Below are positions 48,001 through 57,927 of a stretch of 64,000 nucleotides of DNA, in pieces; position 1 is the stretch's first letter; the number at the start of each line of letters is the position of its first letter. The notes below the pieces were generated by a model. It worked only from the letters and a program-made list of their open reading frames with translations. It made no database searches and was not told the DNA's origin. The stretch is from NCBI RefSeq assembly GCF_037042905.1, contig NW_026974140.1, positions 10,923,001-10,987,000 on the forward strand. Direction: 5' to 3'. The position numbers and the translations under genes were made by a program. Origin of the DNA: Lytechinus pictus. Taxonomy: Eukaryota > Echinodermata > Echinoidea > Temnopleuroida > Toxopneustidae.

Positions 48001-51000
48001 GTTAAAATAATGCTGTAATAAAATGGTATGCTTATTGTTTGCACTTTGCCGATATATCACAAGAAGTGTTGAAGAGGGGACTCTGAGTCCCCATCAAAGT
48101 AAAGGGTTAATCCTTTTCTTTCCAGACCAAATTTGCTTGACCGTTACATCACTGGCAACTTTTTTTTTTTTTGGGGGGGGGGGGGTTGGCTCTGATTGAT
48201 CTTGCACTCAAACTTTTAAGGCTTCAAAATAGCCAAGTTTTAAGGAATAAGTGGCTGTGAATCAAAAGTCTTTATTCTATACTCACATCTGTGAGATCCA
48301 AGTCTGAATCTTCAGGATAATTTGGGAAAACATCTCCTGTTCCATCGTCTACAATGGCCATACCATCATTCTCACCTGGCTGAAGCTCTCCACAATCACT
48401 GATCTCAATCCTCTGTAAAGAAAAAAATAATCATCAAAGATATTTGGTGCATTCAGGCAATATTCATCAATTAGAATTACAAAAAAAAGTCAATACCCTG
48501 ATACACAGCATGCCATGGTTATCAATATCTTTATAACCATAATCGTTATTATCATTATAACCATTTTTACTACCACCATCATTGTTTTTATCATAGTCAT
48601 GCAATATTATTTTATAAGAATCACAAATAGATATCAAGTTTTCAATATTCAGCATAAATACCAATTTTTCCTCCTCCTCATCTTTTCATTATAATCATAG
48701 CCAACATCATCCACATCTCTACAACTATCATTACCACTGTCATTACCATCACTATGACCAGATTTCACATCATCATCTTCCCCATTGATCTGCTCATGCT
48801 CCACAACTTACCCTGAAAGGAATATCATCATCATCATCATCATCATCAATCATCACCACCATCATCATCACCACCATCATCATTATCATCGTCGTCGTCA
48901 TCATCATCATCATTAATCATCACCATCATCATTATCATTATCATCACCATCATCATCATCATCATAATCATCATCATCATCGATCTGCTCATGCTCCACA
49001 ACTTACCCTGAAAGGAATATCATTCTCTCATAATCATTACTATCATCCTCCTCCTCCTCTTCACCATCATCATCATCATTACCACCACCATCACCATCAT
49101 CAATCACCATCATCATCATCATCATCATCATCAATTATCACCACCATCATAATTATCATCATCATCATCATCCTCCTCCTCCTCATCATCATCACCATCA
49201 TTACAACCACCACCACCATCATCAATCACCATCATCATCATCATCAATTATCACCATCATCATCATCATCATCACATCATCACCATCATCATCATCAATC
49301 ATCACCATCATCATCATCATCATCATCCATCATCATCACTACCACCACCACCACCATCATCATCATTATCAATATCATCATCATCATCATCATTTCAATC
49401 ATCATCATTTCAATCATCATCATTATCAACATCCCCATTGATAAGCTCATGTCCTATATCTCACCCTGATGGGAACATCATTCTCTCCCGTCTTTGAGCT
49501 CTCGATCTCCTTCAGCAACCCGATACCCTTGAGAACTCGGCCGAACACAACGTGTTTGTTGTCCAGATGCGGAGTCTCTGTGGTTGTTATGAAGAACTGA
49601 GAGCCATTGGTGTCCTTGCCGGAGTTAGCCATGCTCAGCAGACCTCCGCTGGTGTGCTAGAGAATCGAAACAAAAATATATAAAATATAATTTTTAACAG
49701 AATCTTACACTTGAATGAGCACTGTTCATTTTTTTAAGCTTGCAGAAATCGGTTTGCACTGAAATGATGGTTTTCACGCTGTGTCAATGGGAAAAGGAAA
49801 AAAAAAGTGACCTTGAAGTACATTTTTATCTTTTGGGGTCCACTTTGGGTCAATGAAAATAAAACAATTACATTGTAACTTTTTATAACAACCTTCTACC
49901 CAAAAGATCATTCTAAGCCTAGGCCAAACACAACTATTAGGTTGTTTGTTCCAGCAGGATCTGAGGACATAAAATGATACAAATCAATGTAAGTAAAATT
50001 TCTTTTCAGATATATCCCGGATTTATCTTTATTAAGTTTTGTCATTAAAATGGGGTTTATATTTCATACTTAATCTTTTACTTGTTTCTCCACACTTCCC
50101 AAAGCATGACAAGGAATAACAGAAGAACAATTTAAGCATATTCTTTCTTGCAAATCACTGCTACATGTAAAGCAGATATCATCGCAATGGTGCTTGTGTG
50201 GTGGGGGGGGGGGGCGGTGGCGCAGTGGCAGTTACGGTGGTGTTTTGGCCAAGGTAAAAAGCTAGAAAGGAAACAGATATCTTCAAATCAATTCTCTATG
50301 CTGAAGTCCATACACTCTTTAAGATTAATATCTGCTTTTATTCATATAAATAATTTCAAGTTCTGCGCAAATCATTTTTCATGAACTTTTCAAAATAAGT
50401 GGTGTTCACTCAAGCAGAAAGATTTTTTGACAATCATATCGTCATTTGCTTAGAGAGGCCTATACCAATAGATAAATGTGTAAAAAGCTTTAGGATATCA
50501 GAATTCAGAAATATGTATCATTTTATAGGAATATTTCAAAGTGTAAACTTTTTTTTAATACACACTGTAGAATGTACATTACGCAAAAATATAGGAACAT
50601 TTCTTACTTTGTGAGTGAAGTTTTCATCAGCAAATTTTTCTCCATAGATACTTTCTCCCCCTGTTCCATTGAAGTTGGTGAAATCCCCACCTTGAATCAT
50701 GAAATTCTTGATCACTGTCAAGAAAATAATACAGGATTTCCAATCATGACTCCATTAAATATAAATAATGCATGTTAGCAGATGAATTCAGGGTCAAATA
50801 ATGAGCAATGTGCAAGAAGAGTCAATGGATGTACTGCACCAAGGTACCTAGGCTCGATTGTGGTATTCAAGCAGCAAGTTTGACTCATAGAAAATTCAGT
50901 GCAATCCACAGAATGTCATGTGTGATCAAACCTTTACTAATTGTATTTAACAGAACATTCTATAACCATTCCCCTCTTTTTTTGATGAAAAATGTAATAC

Positions 51001-54000
51001 TTATATGTAGATTATTCATTTTAAAGTTTGTATTCGGTGTCAGATAAACTGAGAGTATTAGACACATTAGATGTTATATCACATGCATATTATCTTTGCA
51101 AATTGCTGTGGGCTGCACAATTCAAAGGTACAATGCATAATTTTTTTAAAAATTAGGATTCCAACAAAAATAAATAATTACGCATTTCCTCTTTGTGTAT
51201 TCATAGAAGCCCTAATCAATCATGGTAAAAAAACTGAAAATTTCAGGATGTACATATATTACATTATTCATCAAGAAATGTATTACATTGTGCTGCACTC
51301 AACCCAGGTGAAGTGCATGGGTATCTGGCAAGATGACCTCCTTTAATGCACCAAGTACTGCTGATAAAGCGATAGCTCAAGCTGAAGCCAGGATAATAAC
51401 AGTTGTGCCACTGGAAAAAGCTCTGTATAATTATAAATCCTCCTAAAGTTAAACTTACATATATGTACATGTAGGCCTTCCGTTCTGTATAAGGTTGAAT
51501 ATTTGCCCAAGTTGAAGCAACTTTTTAGACCAGATTGATGCAAATCAGGTGTTGTATACATGTATATACCTCTCCTGAAAAATTCTAATAGACTTATGTG
51601 ATTCTACAAGATTTGACTTCTGCAAAGTTACCAGAATATTATTTGCATAAAATGCATAACGGAACAAAAATCAACTTACCACGATGGAATATACAGCCCT
51701 TGTAGTGGAGCGGTTTGCCCATCTTTCCAATTCCTTTCTCCCCTGTGCATAGTGCTCTGAAGTTTTCAGCAGTCTTTGGGACGTCCTTGGCATACAGCTC
51801 AAACAAGATTCTGCCAGCTAGAACCATCCAAATTCAAAAGATGAAGAAAAAAAAAACATTGTTAGGGTTGAACTTGAATTTCAGAACTCAATAGGAAATT
51901 TACAAGCAGTACAATTGTCTCAGGGATTATAAAAATGACAATGGAAATTAGGAATATCTTGATTACTATTGTGTGCGCAGCTCTTTGTTACCGAAAGGAA
52001 AAGGCTCATATCAATTATCAAATGACCTTTGGATTGGTGCAGAGACCAAAAGCTTCAGTCTCTGTTGATGCAGAGACCAAAGGCTTCAGTCTCAGTAAAG
52101 AAACTGTATTCTTCTGATGAACTATGTTGACAACATTATTCTCATTAGTAGATTAACAGCAGGGCTGGCCCCATTCTATTTGGGATCTAAACTTTTTTAA
52201 TTTAAGGACGTTCCACAGTTATGTTTGTGCGCATCATGATCTGCGCATATTTTACACTCTGCGCGCTGACGTCACAATAGACGAACTTGTGATTTAATCA
52301 GCTGTAGGTAATGTGAGCTGATTTTTTCTCCTTATCTGCACTAACTGCAGATCTGATGTGTTATTTTATGAAGCTAATAAACTGGAGTTATTCCATGGAC
52401 CATTTTTTTATTCCTCTACAATTTCAAAATAGTTTCTCTGTAATGCTGCAAAGTATGATGAAAATGACCCCGAGTTTGAATAAATGGAAATTTAAGTGGT
52501 TCGGAATTTTTCCTCACATAGATACTGCTTTTGGCGCGTTTTCGGGTGTTTTGAGAAGCAAATTTACTCTAATTTGCTGATAGTTTGAAAACAAGCACAT
52601 GAACCCATATTTTTAATGTTTGCACCTCTTAGGTAAACCTTCCTCTACAACATTGCAAAGTTTGGTAAAAATGACATGGGTTTTGAATAAAGTGCAGCAT
52701 TCCTTTTACTTCTCAATAAGTTTGTTATTGAAATTTTAAATTTTTGAGGTTGAGCATCTTTCCCGCAATTTTTAAGAACTGAGTGTTATTAGACTTAAAT
52801 GAGCAAACAATTGACAGCAATATGCATAGAATATCCATCTTACGGATACAGTTATTAATCATATTGCAAAATTTGATCAAATTTTCATGGATTTTGACTG
52901 AGTAATAGGGTTTTAAATAAGCTTGTAACTGATTTTGCAATCGGCAACCGATTCCATTCGATTTCACAACAATCGGCGATCACTTGCCGATCTTCGATCA
53001 TGCCCCTTGAAGGAAAAAATCGGATATAAAAAATCGGCATACCTGTAGATCTAGTTACAGGGAGGTCAGAACATATTTCAAGGTTGTTCTTGCGGAGGTG
53101 CTAGCTATTTAGAGCTCTTTAACAATCGAATAGTTCAAACAATCGAGATTCCTGAAATGTCAGAAATAACTCATAAAAGGTTGACCTACTCATGATGACC
53201 TACCGGTAGCTGCGCTGACTGGTATGGTGGGAGTGGAACTTGGAATGAATGTATTGTAAAATACAAACAAGGAGCATGTACTTGTACTGTGTTTGTCATT
53301 TATCCCGCCCATGAGTGCACACAATGGCCAATAGCAATGGAGTTTGAGAGCTGTATGTGACTGCATGGGTGCATGAATGTGTTGTACGCATTATGTATGC
53401 TAGTATTATTGCTAGTGCTTATGCTGATAAATCCCGCCCATAAGTGAATACAATGGACCATGAATAGCAAGGGAGTTTGAGAGCTGTGTGTGACTGCATG
53501 GGTGCATGAATATTACATGCATTATGTATGCTAGTGCTTACGCTGATAAATCCCGCCCATGAGTGAATACAATGGACGAATGACAAGGGAGTTTGAGAGC
53601 TGTGTGTGACCGCGTGGGTGCAGGAATGTATTGTATGTAATACGTATGCTAGTGCTTGCGCTAATTTTTTTCATAATCCCGCCCATGAGTTCACACAATG
53701 GACGAATAGCAAGGGAGTTTGAGAAATGTATATGAATGATGGGTGCATGGATGTGTTGTATATGCTAGTCAATGCCCTGCTTAAATCCCGCCCATAAGTG
53801 CACACACGGCCTAGGGACGAGTTACGTTTGAGAGCAGTGTGTATGGATGTGTTGCGTGTTGTATGTATCATGTAAGCCATACTTGCAGTGATATATTGTC
53901 ATTAATCCAGCCAGTGAGCCAACTCAAAGAATAGCACTGTTAGCAGTGTCAATCAAACCCACCACGTGCACATGCCAAAACAAAAGGTAGTGTAAAGAAT

Positions 54001-56070
54001 TTTGCGCTAGCCCATTCGAGTCTGGGCGGTTCCAGTTCTCGGCTATGCCTCAAAACTATCTTGTATTGTGTGAATGCTTGCGCGCATTGCGTAATTCACT
54101 GATATTGTTGAGTGGGTGGGTATACAAAAAGATCGATTCTGAGGCGTGACTTAACTTTTCCCAGAACTGATTCGGAGAAATGATGTACCAAGTAAGCTAT
54201 TATAACAAAATGGGTGTACTTTGGAATGGTTATTGGGCGTGGCTGTAATCACATATTATAATGAGTGAACTTAGCTGAGCTCAGCTTCACATAAAAATAC
54301 TTATAAAAGATGTCTGCCGATCGTTCATTGACCTGTGATCTACGAGAATTATTTTCCTTTGCGACTTTGCTTGGAAGATGCGTCATTCGTTTATCTTTCT
54401 AATAAAAATCACTCATTTTATTGTAAAGCAGTTAAACCTCAAAACCCTTTAAAAGCATGTTCCAAACGATCGCGCATGTCAACGACTTCCATTCCTAAAC
54501 ATTTGTCTTTGTGACTTTGTCAGGAAGATGCGCACGACCGCGAACAAAATTTTGATGTATTCATTTGTTTTTTAACATCGCCGATTCGATTTTCGATTCG
54601 ATTTCGATTTAAGAAGCTTAACTGCCGATCCGATTTTCGATCCGATTTTTGATCCGATTTACAACATTGGTTTTAAACTCAATGTTGTGATCTCGTGAGG
54701 TCTAAAAATGCCAAATTCTTTTGGATGCGCAATTCTTAAGAACATCATCCATTTTTTTGTTAACTTATAAGCTCTATAGCAAAAAATCAAGCACATGGAC
54801 CCATGTTAATTTTTGCATATTTGGAATATTCATATGCTAAAGTATCTATGTGCAAAGTATTATGAAAACGACATGGATTTTCAATGTTTATGAGCAGGAC
54901 TACGGAACCACTGGCATTTTAGACGGTATTAACAAACTTTTGCTTGTCGGCGCATTTTGGGCTGTTTCAAGCCAACTCGCAATACTTTGGACACTCCAAT
55001 GGGGTTGTGTTGGAAAAGGGTGACCTTGTGACCGCACCATGGCAATTATCCGCATTACTTTGGAAATGCGTTCATAAAGTCAAAATCTGGTCCCGATGCC
55101 GCTATTATGCCGATAATTGCAGCATTGAAATAATGCGGATAACTCTGGTCCCGCTCCGATTTTACAACCAAATTATACGGATATTATCCGCATAATTGGG
55201 TTTATTAAAGGGGTATTAAACATATATGGGAGGGGATTCAAGACTCCAATGATGAAGAAGTATATGTCAAAGGATTAAAAAAATACATCATCATGGAGTC
55301 CTCAAGACTAGCCTAGTATGGTGAATCTACTATTGAGATCTAGTACCGTACTAGTCTATGAGTGACTATGCACAACACACATCACTTTATAATTCCGTAA
55401 CAAAAAATACTTTTTACTTTTTTTTTACTTTAGGACCTTCGACTTCCATGTAACGTTATTTATTTTTCATTAATAACTTGGGAATCATTTTTTTTATTCA
55501 CCAGAGCACTCAAAAACTTTAATTTTGTTCAAAATTTTTAATAGAATTCTAGGCCCTTTATATTGGAATGAAGCAAAATTGCAAGAAAATTGTCATTCAT
55601 TTTTCAACAGACAACATGAACATGATTCATAATTTATAACTTACTAATCAGTAATCTAACAATTATATTTTTAATTTAGAAAATATATGATGAACAGTTC
55701 TACTTGTAATGAAAACATTGGAAACCTTATAGGGCCTAGAGCCTGTATTACATGGAATAGTAACAGAGAACAAGGTTATAAATTATATCATAACCTTGTT
55801 CATTATTTGAACGAGTCAGAGTCATGGCATAAAGCAGCGCGCAGCGGAAGCAAGTTTTCCCACATAACGTTGATCTCAAGATGTGGGACCACACAACTTT
55901 CAAAGCAGACCACGCGCCAGACAGAATTATATTAGTAGGGGCATATTCTCAAGCTCAAACACACTGTAATAATCCATATTTACATCTTAACAAAGTAGTT
56001 GCATACCTGCCTCTCCTCCTATACTTATGTCAAAATAAGTCTTCGGATTAAAAGCTTCTTCGGATGCCAT
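42067..56070 (-). CDS. PPID: cyclophilin 40 (peptidyl-prolyl isomerase D), complete, nine exons
   Basis: Exons in coding order: 56070-56007, 51817-51680, 50714-50608, 49656-49465, 48412-48287, 47861-47755, 43910-43757, 42714-42585, 42158-42067. They total 1,110 bases, or 369 residues (human PPID 370). All joins are in phase with GT-AG sites. The N-terminal cyclophilin domain (about 12-176) has [19 protein letters not shown], catalytic R67, F72 and Q75 in [23 protein letters not shown], and [11 protein letters not shown]133 stands where cyclophilin A has Trp121, as in human CyP40, which lowers cyclosporin affinity in that family. The linker has CGEL and an acidic PEDSDLDL. The TPR region (about 214-330) contains NMAACKLEL and GWFRRGKAQ. 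It ends with a basic tail ([14 protein letters not shown]). Family role: Hsp90 co-chaperone and prolyl isomerase in steroid-receptor-type complexes, in the cytosol. Exon 1 is isolated by a 4.2 kb intron but its sequence and phase fit exactly. Confidence 0.95.
43518..43711. mobile_element. inverted-repeat MITE in PPID intron 7
   Basis: The left arm (CATCGGTTGACCCCATAG, TAAATTATGCTTAATT) is mirrored by the right arm (AATTAAGCGTAATTTA, CATGGGTTCAACCGAAGG), each about 70 bp, separated by about 50 bp. No target duplication is clear. Confidence 0.75.
44250..45017. mobile_element. piggyBac-like TTAA element, CCCTTAT...ATAGGG ends
   Basis: TTAA at 44,250-44,253 is followed by CCCTTAT, and ATAGGG is followed by TTAA at 45,014-45,017. 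CCCT/AGGG ends with TTAA duplication are typical of piggyBac elements. Next to both ends lie small palindromes (GGGGGGGTCAATTTGACCCCCC-like). No transposase frame; 0.77 kb. Confidence 0.75.
45014..45603. mobile_element. TTAA element, AGGGATGGTC...GACCATCCCT ends
   Basis: TTAA then AGGGATGGTCC on the left, GGACCATCCCT-type complement then TTAA at 45,600-45,603 on the right. Internal inverted blocks (AAATTTCATCAAAATCGG / CCGATTTTGATGAAATTT, GAATATTCATTAGGTGGGC / complement) make arms over 200 bp. Its left TTAA is the right TTAA of the previous element. Fragments occur at 8,614-8,778 and 19,885-20,007. Confidence 0.9.
45929..46874. mobile_element. TTAA element, GGACGTTCCACAGTTA ends
   Basis: TTAA then GGACGTTCCACAGTTA on the left; TAACTGTGGAACGTCG then TTAA on the right. 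The interior has AGCACATG, GTGAAAATGACATGGATTT and similar phrases repeated about three times. Another copy starts at 52,202. No transposase frame is visible, so it is non-autonomous. Confidence 0.85.
47369..47527. mobile_element. inverted-repeat MITE with TGGGTGTTTCA ends
   Basis: TGGGTGTTTCACAAAGCTG on the left and CAGCTTGCTTTATGAAACACCCA-like sequence on the right are complementary over about 20 bases. It lies in PPID intron 6, close to the next MITE. Confidence 0.7.
47566..47703. mobile_element. GAGCCC-type MITE, copy 3
   Basis: AAGGCCTTGTTGCATAAAAG on the left and CTTTTATGAAACAGGGCTC on the right, with TTGTTACCATGATAGTTACC inside. It is the same family as 28,215-28,357 and lies within PPID intron 6, about 50 bp from the exon 6 donor. 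Confidence 0.75.
48785..48832 (-). repeat. distal copy of the PPID exon 4 donor region
   Basis: On the minus strand this reads ATATTCCTTTCAGGGTAAGT and then TGTGGAGCATGAGCAGATC. It resembles the true exon 4 end and donor at 49,465 (GATGTTCCCATCAGG then GTGAGATATAGGACATGAGC). It matches the copy at 48,980-49,025 almost base for base. Confidence 0.75.
48827..49437. repeat. (ATC/CAT)n microsatellite in PPID intron 4
   Basis: About 0.6 kb of ATC/CAT/ACC/TCC triplets interrupted by short unique islands. It starts 28 bases downstream (in gene orientation) of the exon 4 donor and contains duplicated copies of the exon boundary. Confidence 0.95.
48980..49027 (-). repeat. proximal copy of the PPID exon 4 donor region
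   Basis: Minus strand: GAGAATGATATTCCTTTCAG, GGTAAGT, then TGTGGAGCATGAGCAGATC. It keeps the coding-like GAGAATGAT of the true exon end and a stronger donor (GTAAGT against GTGAGA). Confidence 0.75.
52918..54668. mobile_element. 1.75 kb insertion with GGTTTTAAA target duplication
   Basis: GGTTTTAAA lies on both sides (52,909-52,917 and 54,669-54,677); the empty-site version in the other copy reads GGTTTAAACTC. The ends are rich in AATCGG/CCGATT phrases in opposite orientation (TTGTAACTGATTTTGCAATC against the complement TTGTAAATCGGATC), giving an imperfect inverted repeat. It lies in PPID intron 1 and has no transposase frame. Confidence 0.75.
53285..53935. repeat. tandem repeat, about 125-bp unit, five to six copies
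   Basis: Units start with AATCCCGCCCATGAGTG at about 53,303, 53,431, 53,549, 53,678, 53,785 and (worn) 53,905. Each contains ACAATGGAC, AGGGAGTTTGAGAGCTGT and TATGCTAGTGCTT. They lie inside the 1.75 kb insertion. Confidence 0.85.
54886..56006. other. rest of PPID intron 1, no feature seen
   Basis: AT-rich intron sequence. An ATTATCCGCAT phrase repeats several times at 55,045-55,200, and nothing coding is supported. Confidence 0.4.
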
Positions 56071-56099
56071 TATGACTGTCATGAGACTGCAGTAGCTAC

Positions 56100-56310
56100 A
56101 GTAGGCCTAGGCCTATGTGTGCAGAATTTACTAGAATTAGCTGAGGCCGGCCTCGATCGCCCCGACAGACGACCATGCAGACGACCCACGCGCCGCGCTC
56201 GCGGGGTAGGTCTTCGGCCTCGGTCCCGCAACGCGAGCGAGGGCCGGACCGTGGACGTGGGCTCGACTGCATGGACCTCCGATGGGACCTGGGGGACCTG
56301 GGTGTTGCAA
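56100..56310 (-). promoter_or_regulatory. CpG-rich region upstream of PPID, candidate promoter
   Basis: The roughly 200 bases before the PPID start codon are much richer in G, C and CpG than the rest of the window (for example CGCGCCGCGCTCGCGGGG near 56,190). This fits a housekeeping promoter. No TATA box was recognised. Promoter function is inferred from position and composition only; open frames here on both strands are a result of the high GC content. Confidence 0.4.
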
Positions 56311-56319
56311 GTGAAACCT

Positions 56320-56570
56320 GCGATTGAACGCAAATCGAACGCAACTCCCAAAATTGAGCGTAAGTCCTCCGATTAAACGCAAATCTGCAATTGAACGCAA
56401 GTTACGTTCAATCCTGTTGCAATTAAGAAGAAGTTGCGTTTGATCAATTGAACGTAGATCAAGCGCAAGCTTTGCAATTGATTGCAAATCAAACGTAACT
56501 TAGGCCTATGTGAGATTTTTGAGGACGCGCAAAATTTGCGCTCGATTTACGTTCAATTGATTGTCCATAG
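56320..56570. repeat. quasi-periodic TTGAACGCAA fold-back
   Basis: The phrase ATTGAACGCAAAT, in variants, recurs about every 15-25 bases (56,324; 56,335; 56,373; 56,391), followed by complementary forms (TTACGTTCAAT, TTGCGTTTGATC, TTTACGTTCAATTG). The two orientations can pair into a long imperfect hairpin. Confidence 0.65.
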
Positions 56571-57179
56571 GCTTGTGTACTAATTCTGCCAATTTTTTTT
56601 TTTTTTTTGATTTTGTTTGGAAAACTTGTGTAAATTATACCAGTTTCAATTTCCCATAGGTTTTTTTCAAGAAAAACTTAAAATAATGTTATTTTCAGCC
56701 TTCATAGAGGCCTCTACACAGCAATTATGCCATTATATATTTTCACAAAACTTCACTACATTCTCTCCTAATATCATTTTAAAGTGTGTCAATCACCAAA
56801 AATATTCTGCTCTCGTTATCAGAGGTCATGAAATATTCAAATTGTGATTTCTGAAATAATTTGTATGAAGAAATATTGAAGAAATAATAATTCTCCATAG
56901 GCACAAAAGCCACTCTTTATTAAAACACTTCATGCACTGGCAAATGCTCACCAATATTTCTGAGGGTTTGCAGCTAGTAAATACAGCTCAGATTTTTTTT
57001 GCAAGAGCACTAAATTGCTTTAATGCTTTCATTCATACATATCATAATGAATAACATGCCCAATTAAGTTATTTTAGTTTGATTTTTAAATTAAACATAC
57101 AGTTTCAGGAGATTGCTACACTTCAAAATCTGAAGCTCTCTTGTTTCTCCTCTTTAATCATGAGATTTATGAGGCGCCG

Positions 57180-57910
57180 AATGTACCAATATTATATAGA
57201 ACAATTATTTGTTATATAATCATTATTTATTAAATAATAACTATTATTTATATATAATTTACATTTTATTTGTAAATAACTACTATTATATAAAATATCA
57301 TTTCGAATTATTTATATATAATTCCAAGTAATACTTCATTATTTGTAAATAATAATAGTTCGACATTCCATTATTTACAAATAATGATTATTTGTTTTTC
57401 ATTATTTATAAATAATGATTATTTGTTTTTCATTATTTATAAATAATGATTATTTGTTTTTCATTATTTACAAATAATGATTATTTGTTTTTCATTATTT
57501 ATAAATAATGATTATTTGTTTTTCATTATTTATAAATAATTTGTTGAGTTTTCCATTATTTATAAATAATGATTATTTGTTAAATAATGAAAACGTCTAC
57601 TTCATTATTTATAAATAATTTTTTCGAGTGCACCATTATTCTCATTATTTATAAATAATCATTATTTAATGTTCGAGTTTTCCATTATTTATAAATAAAG
57701 ATTATTTGTTAAATAATGAAATATCTACTTCATTATTTATAAATAATAATTTTGTTTCAATATCCCATTATTTATAAATAATCATTATTTATAAACAATT
57801 TTTACAGTTTGCCATTATATACAAATAATCATTATTTATATACAAATAACCATTATTTATTAAATAATGCCATTATTTATTAAATAATGCCATTATTTAT
57901 TAAATAATGG
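57180..57910. repeat. ATTATTTATAAATAAT satellite, left arm
   Basis: Self-complementary ATTATTTATAAATAAT cores are joined by GATTATTTGTTTTTC. At 57,395-57,545 the unit is regular at 31 bp; elsewhere it is interrupted by short phrases such as GAAAACTCG. Each unit is a small palindrome, so the arm can fold locally as well as with the other arm. Confidence 0.9.
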
Positions 57911-57927
57911 AAAACTCGCTATAACAT

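Larger units (their letters stand above)
52202..54885. mobile_element. GGACGTTCC TTAA element, copy 2, split by an insertion
   Basis: 52,202-52,917 matches the left part of the 45,929-46,874 element, starting at the TTAA and GGACGTTCCACAGTTA. 54,678-54,885 matches its right part. The right terminal repeat is missing. The gap between is a separate inserted element. Confidence 0.85.

Noticed and set aside
56079-56487. Arg-rich frames of 80-125 codons on both strands
   Set aside because: They arise from the GC-rich region upstream of PPID; four overlapping frames are open at once and none has a recognisable motif.
57395-57545. CRISPR-like array with 31-bp period
   Set aside because: The parts between the palindromic cores are the same in each unit, not unique spacers, and the setting is a eukaryotic genome.
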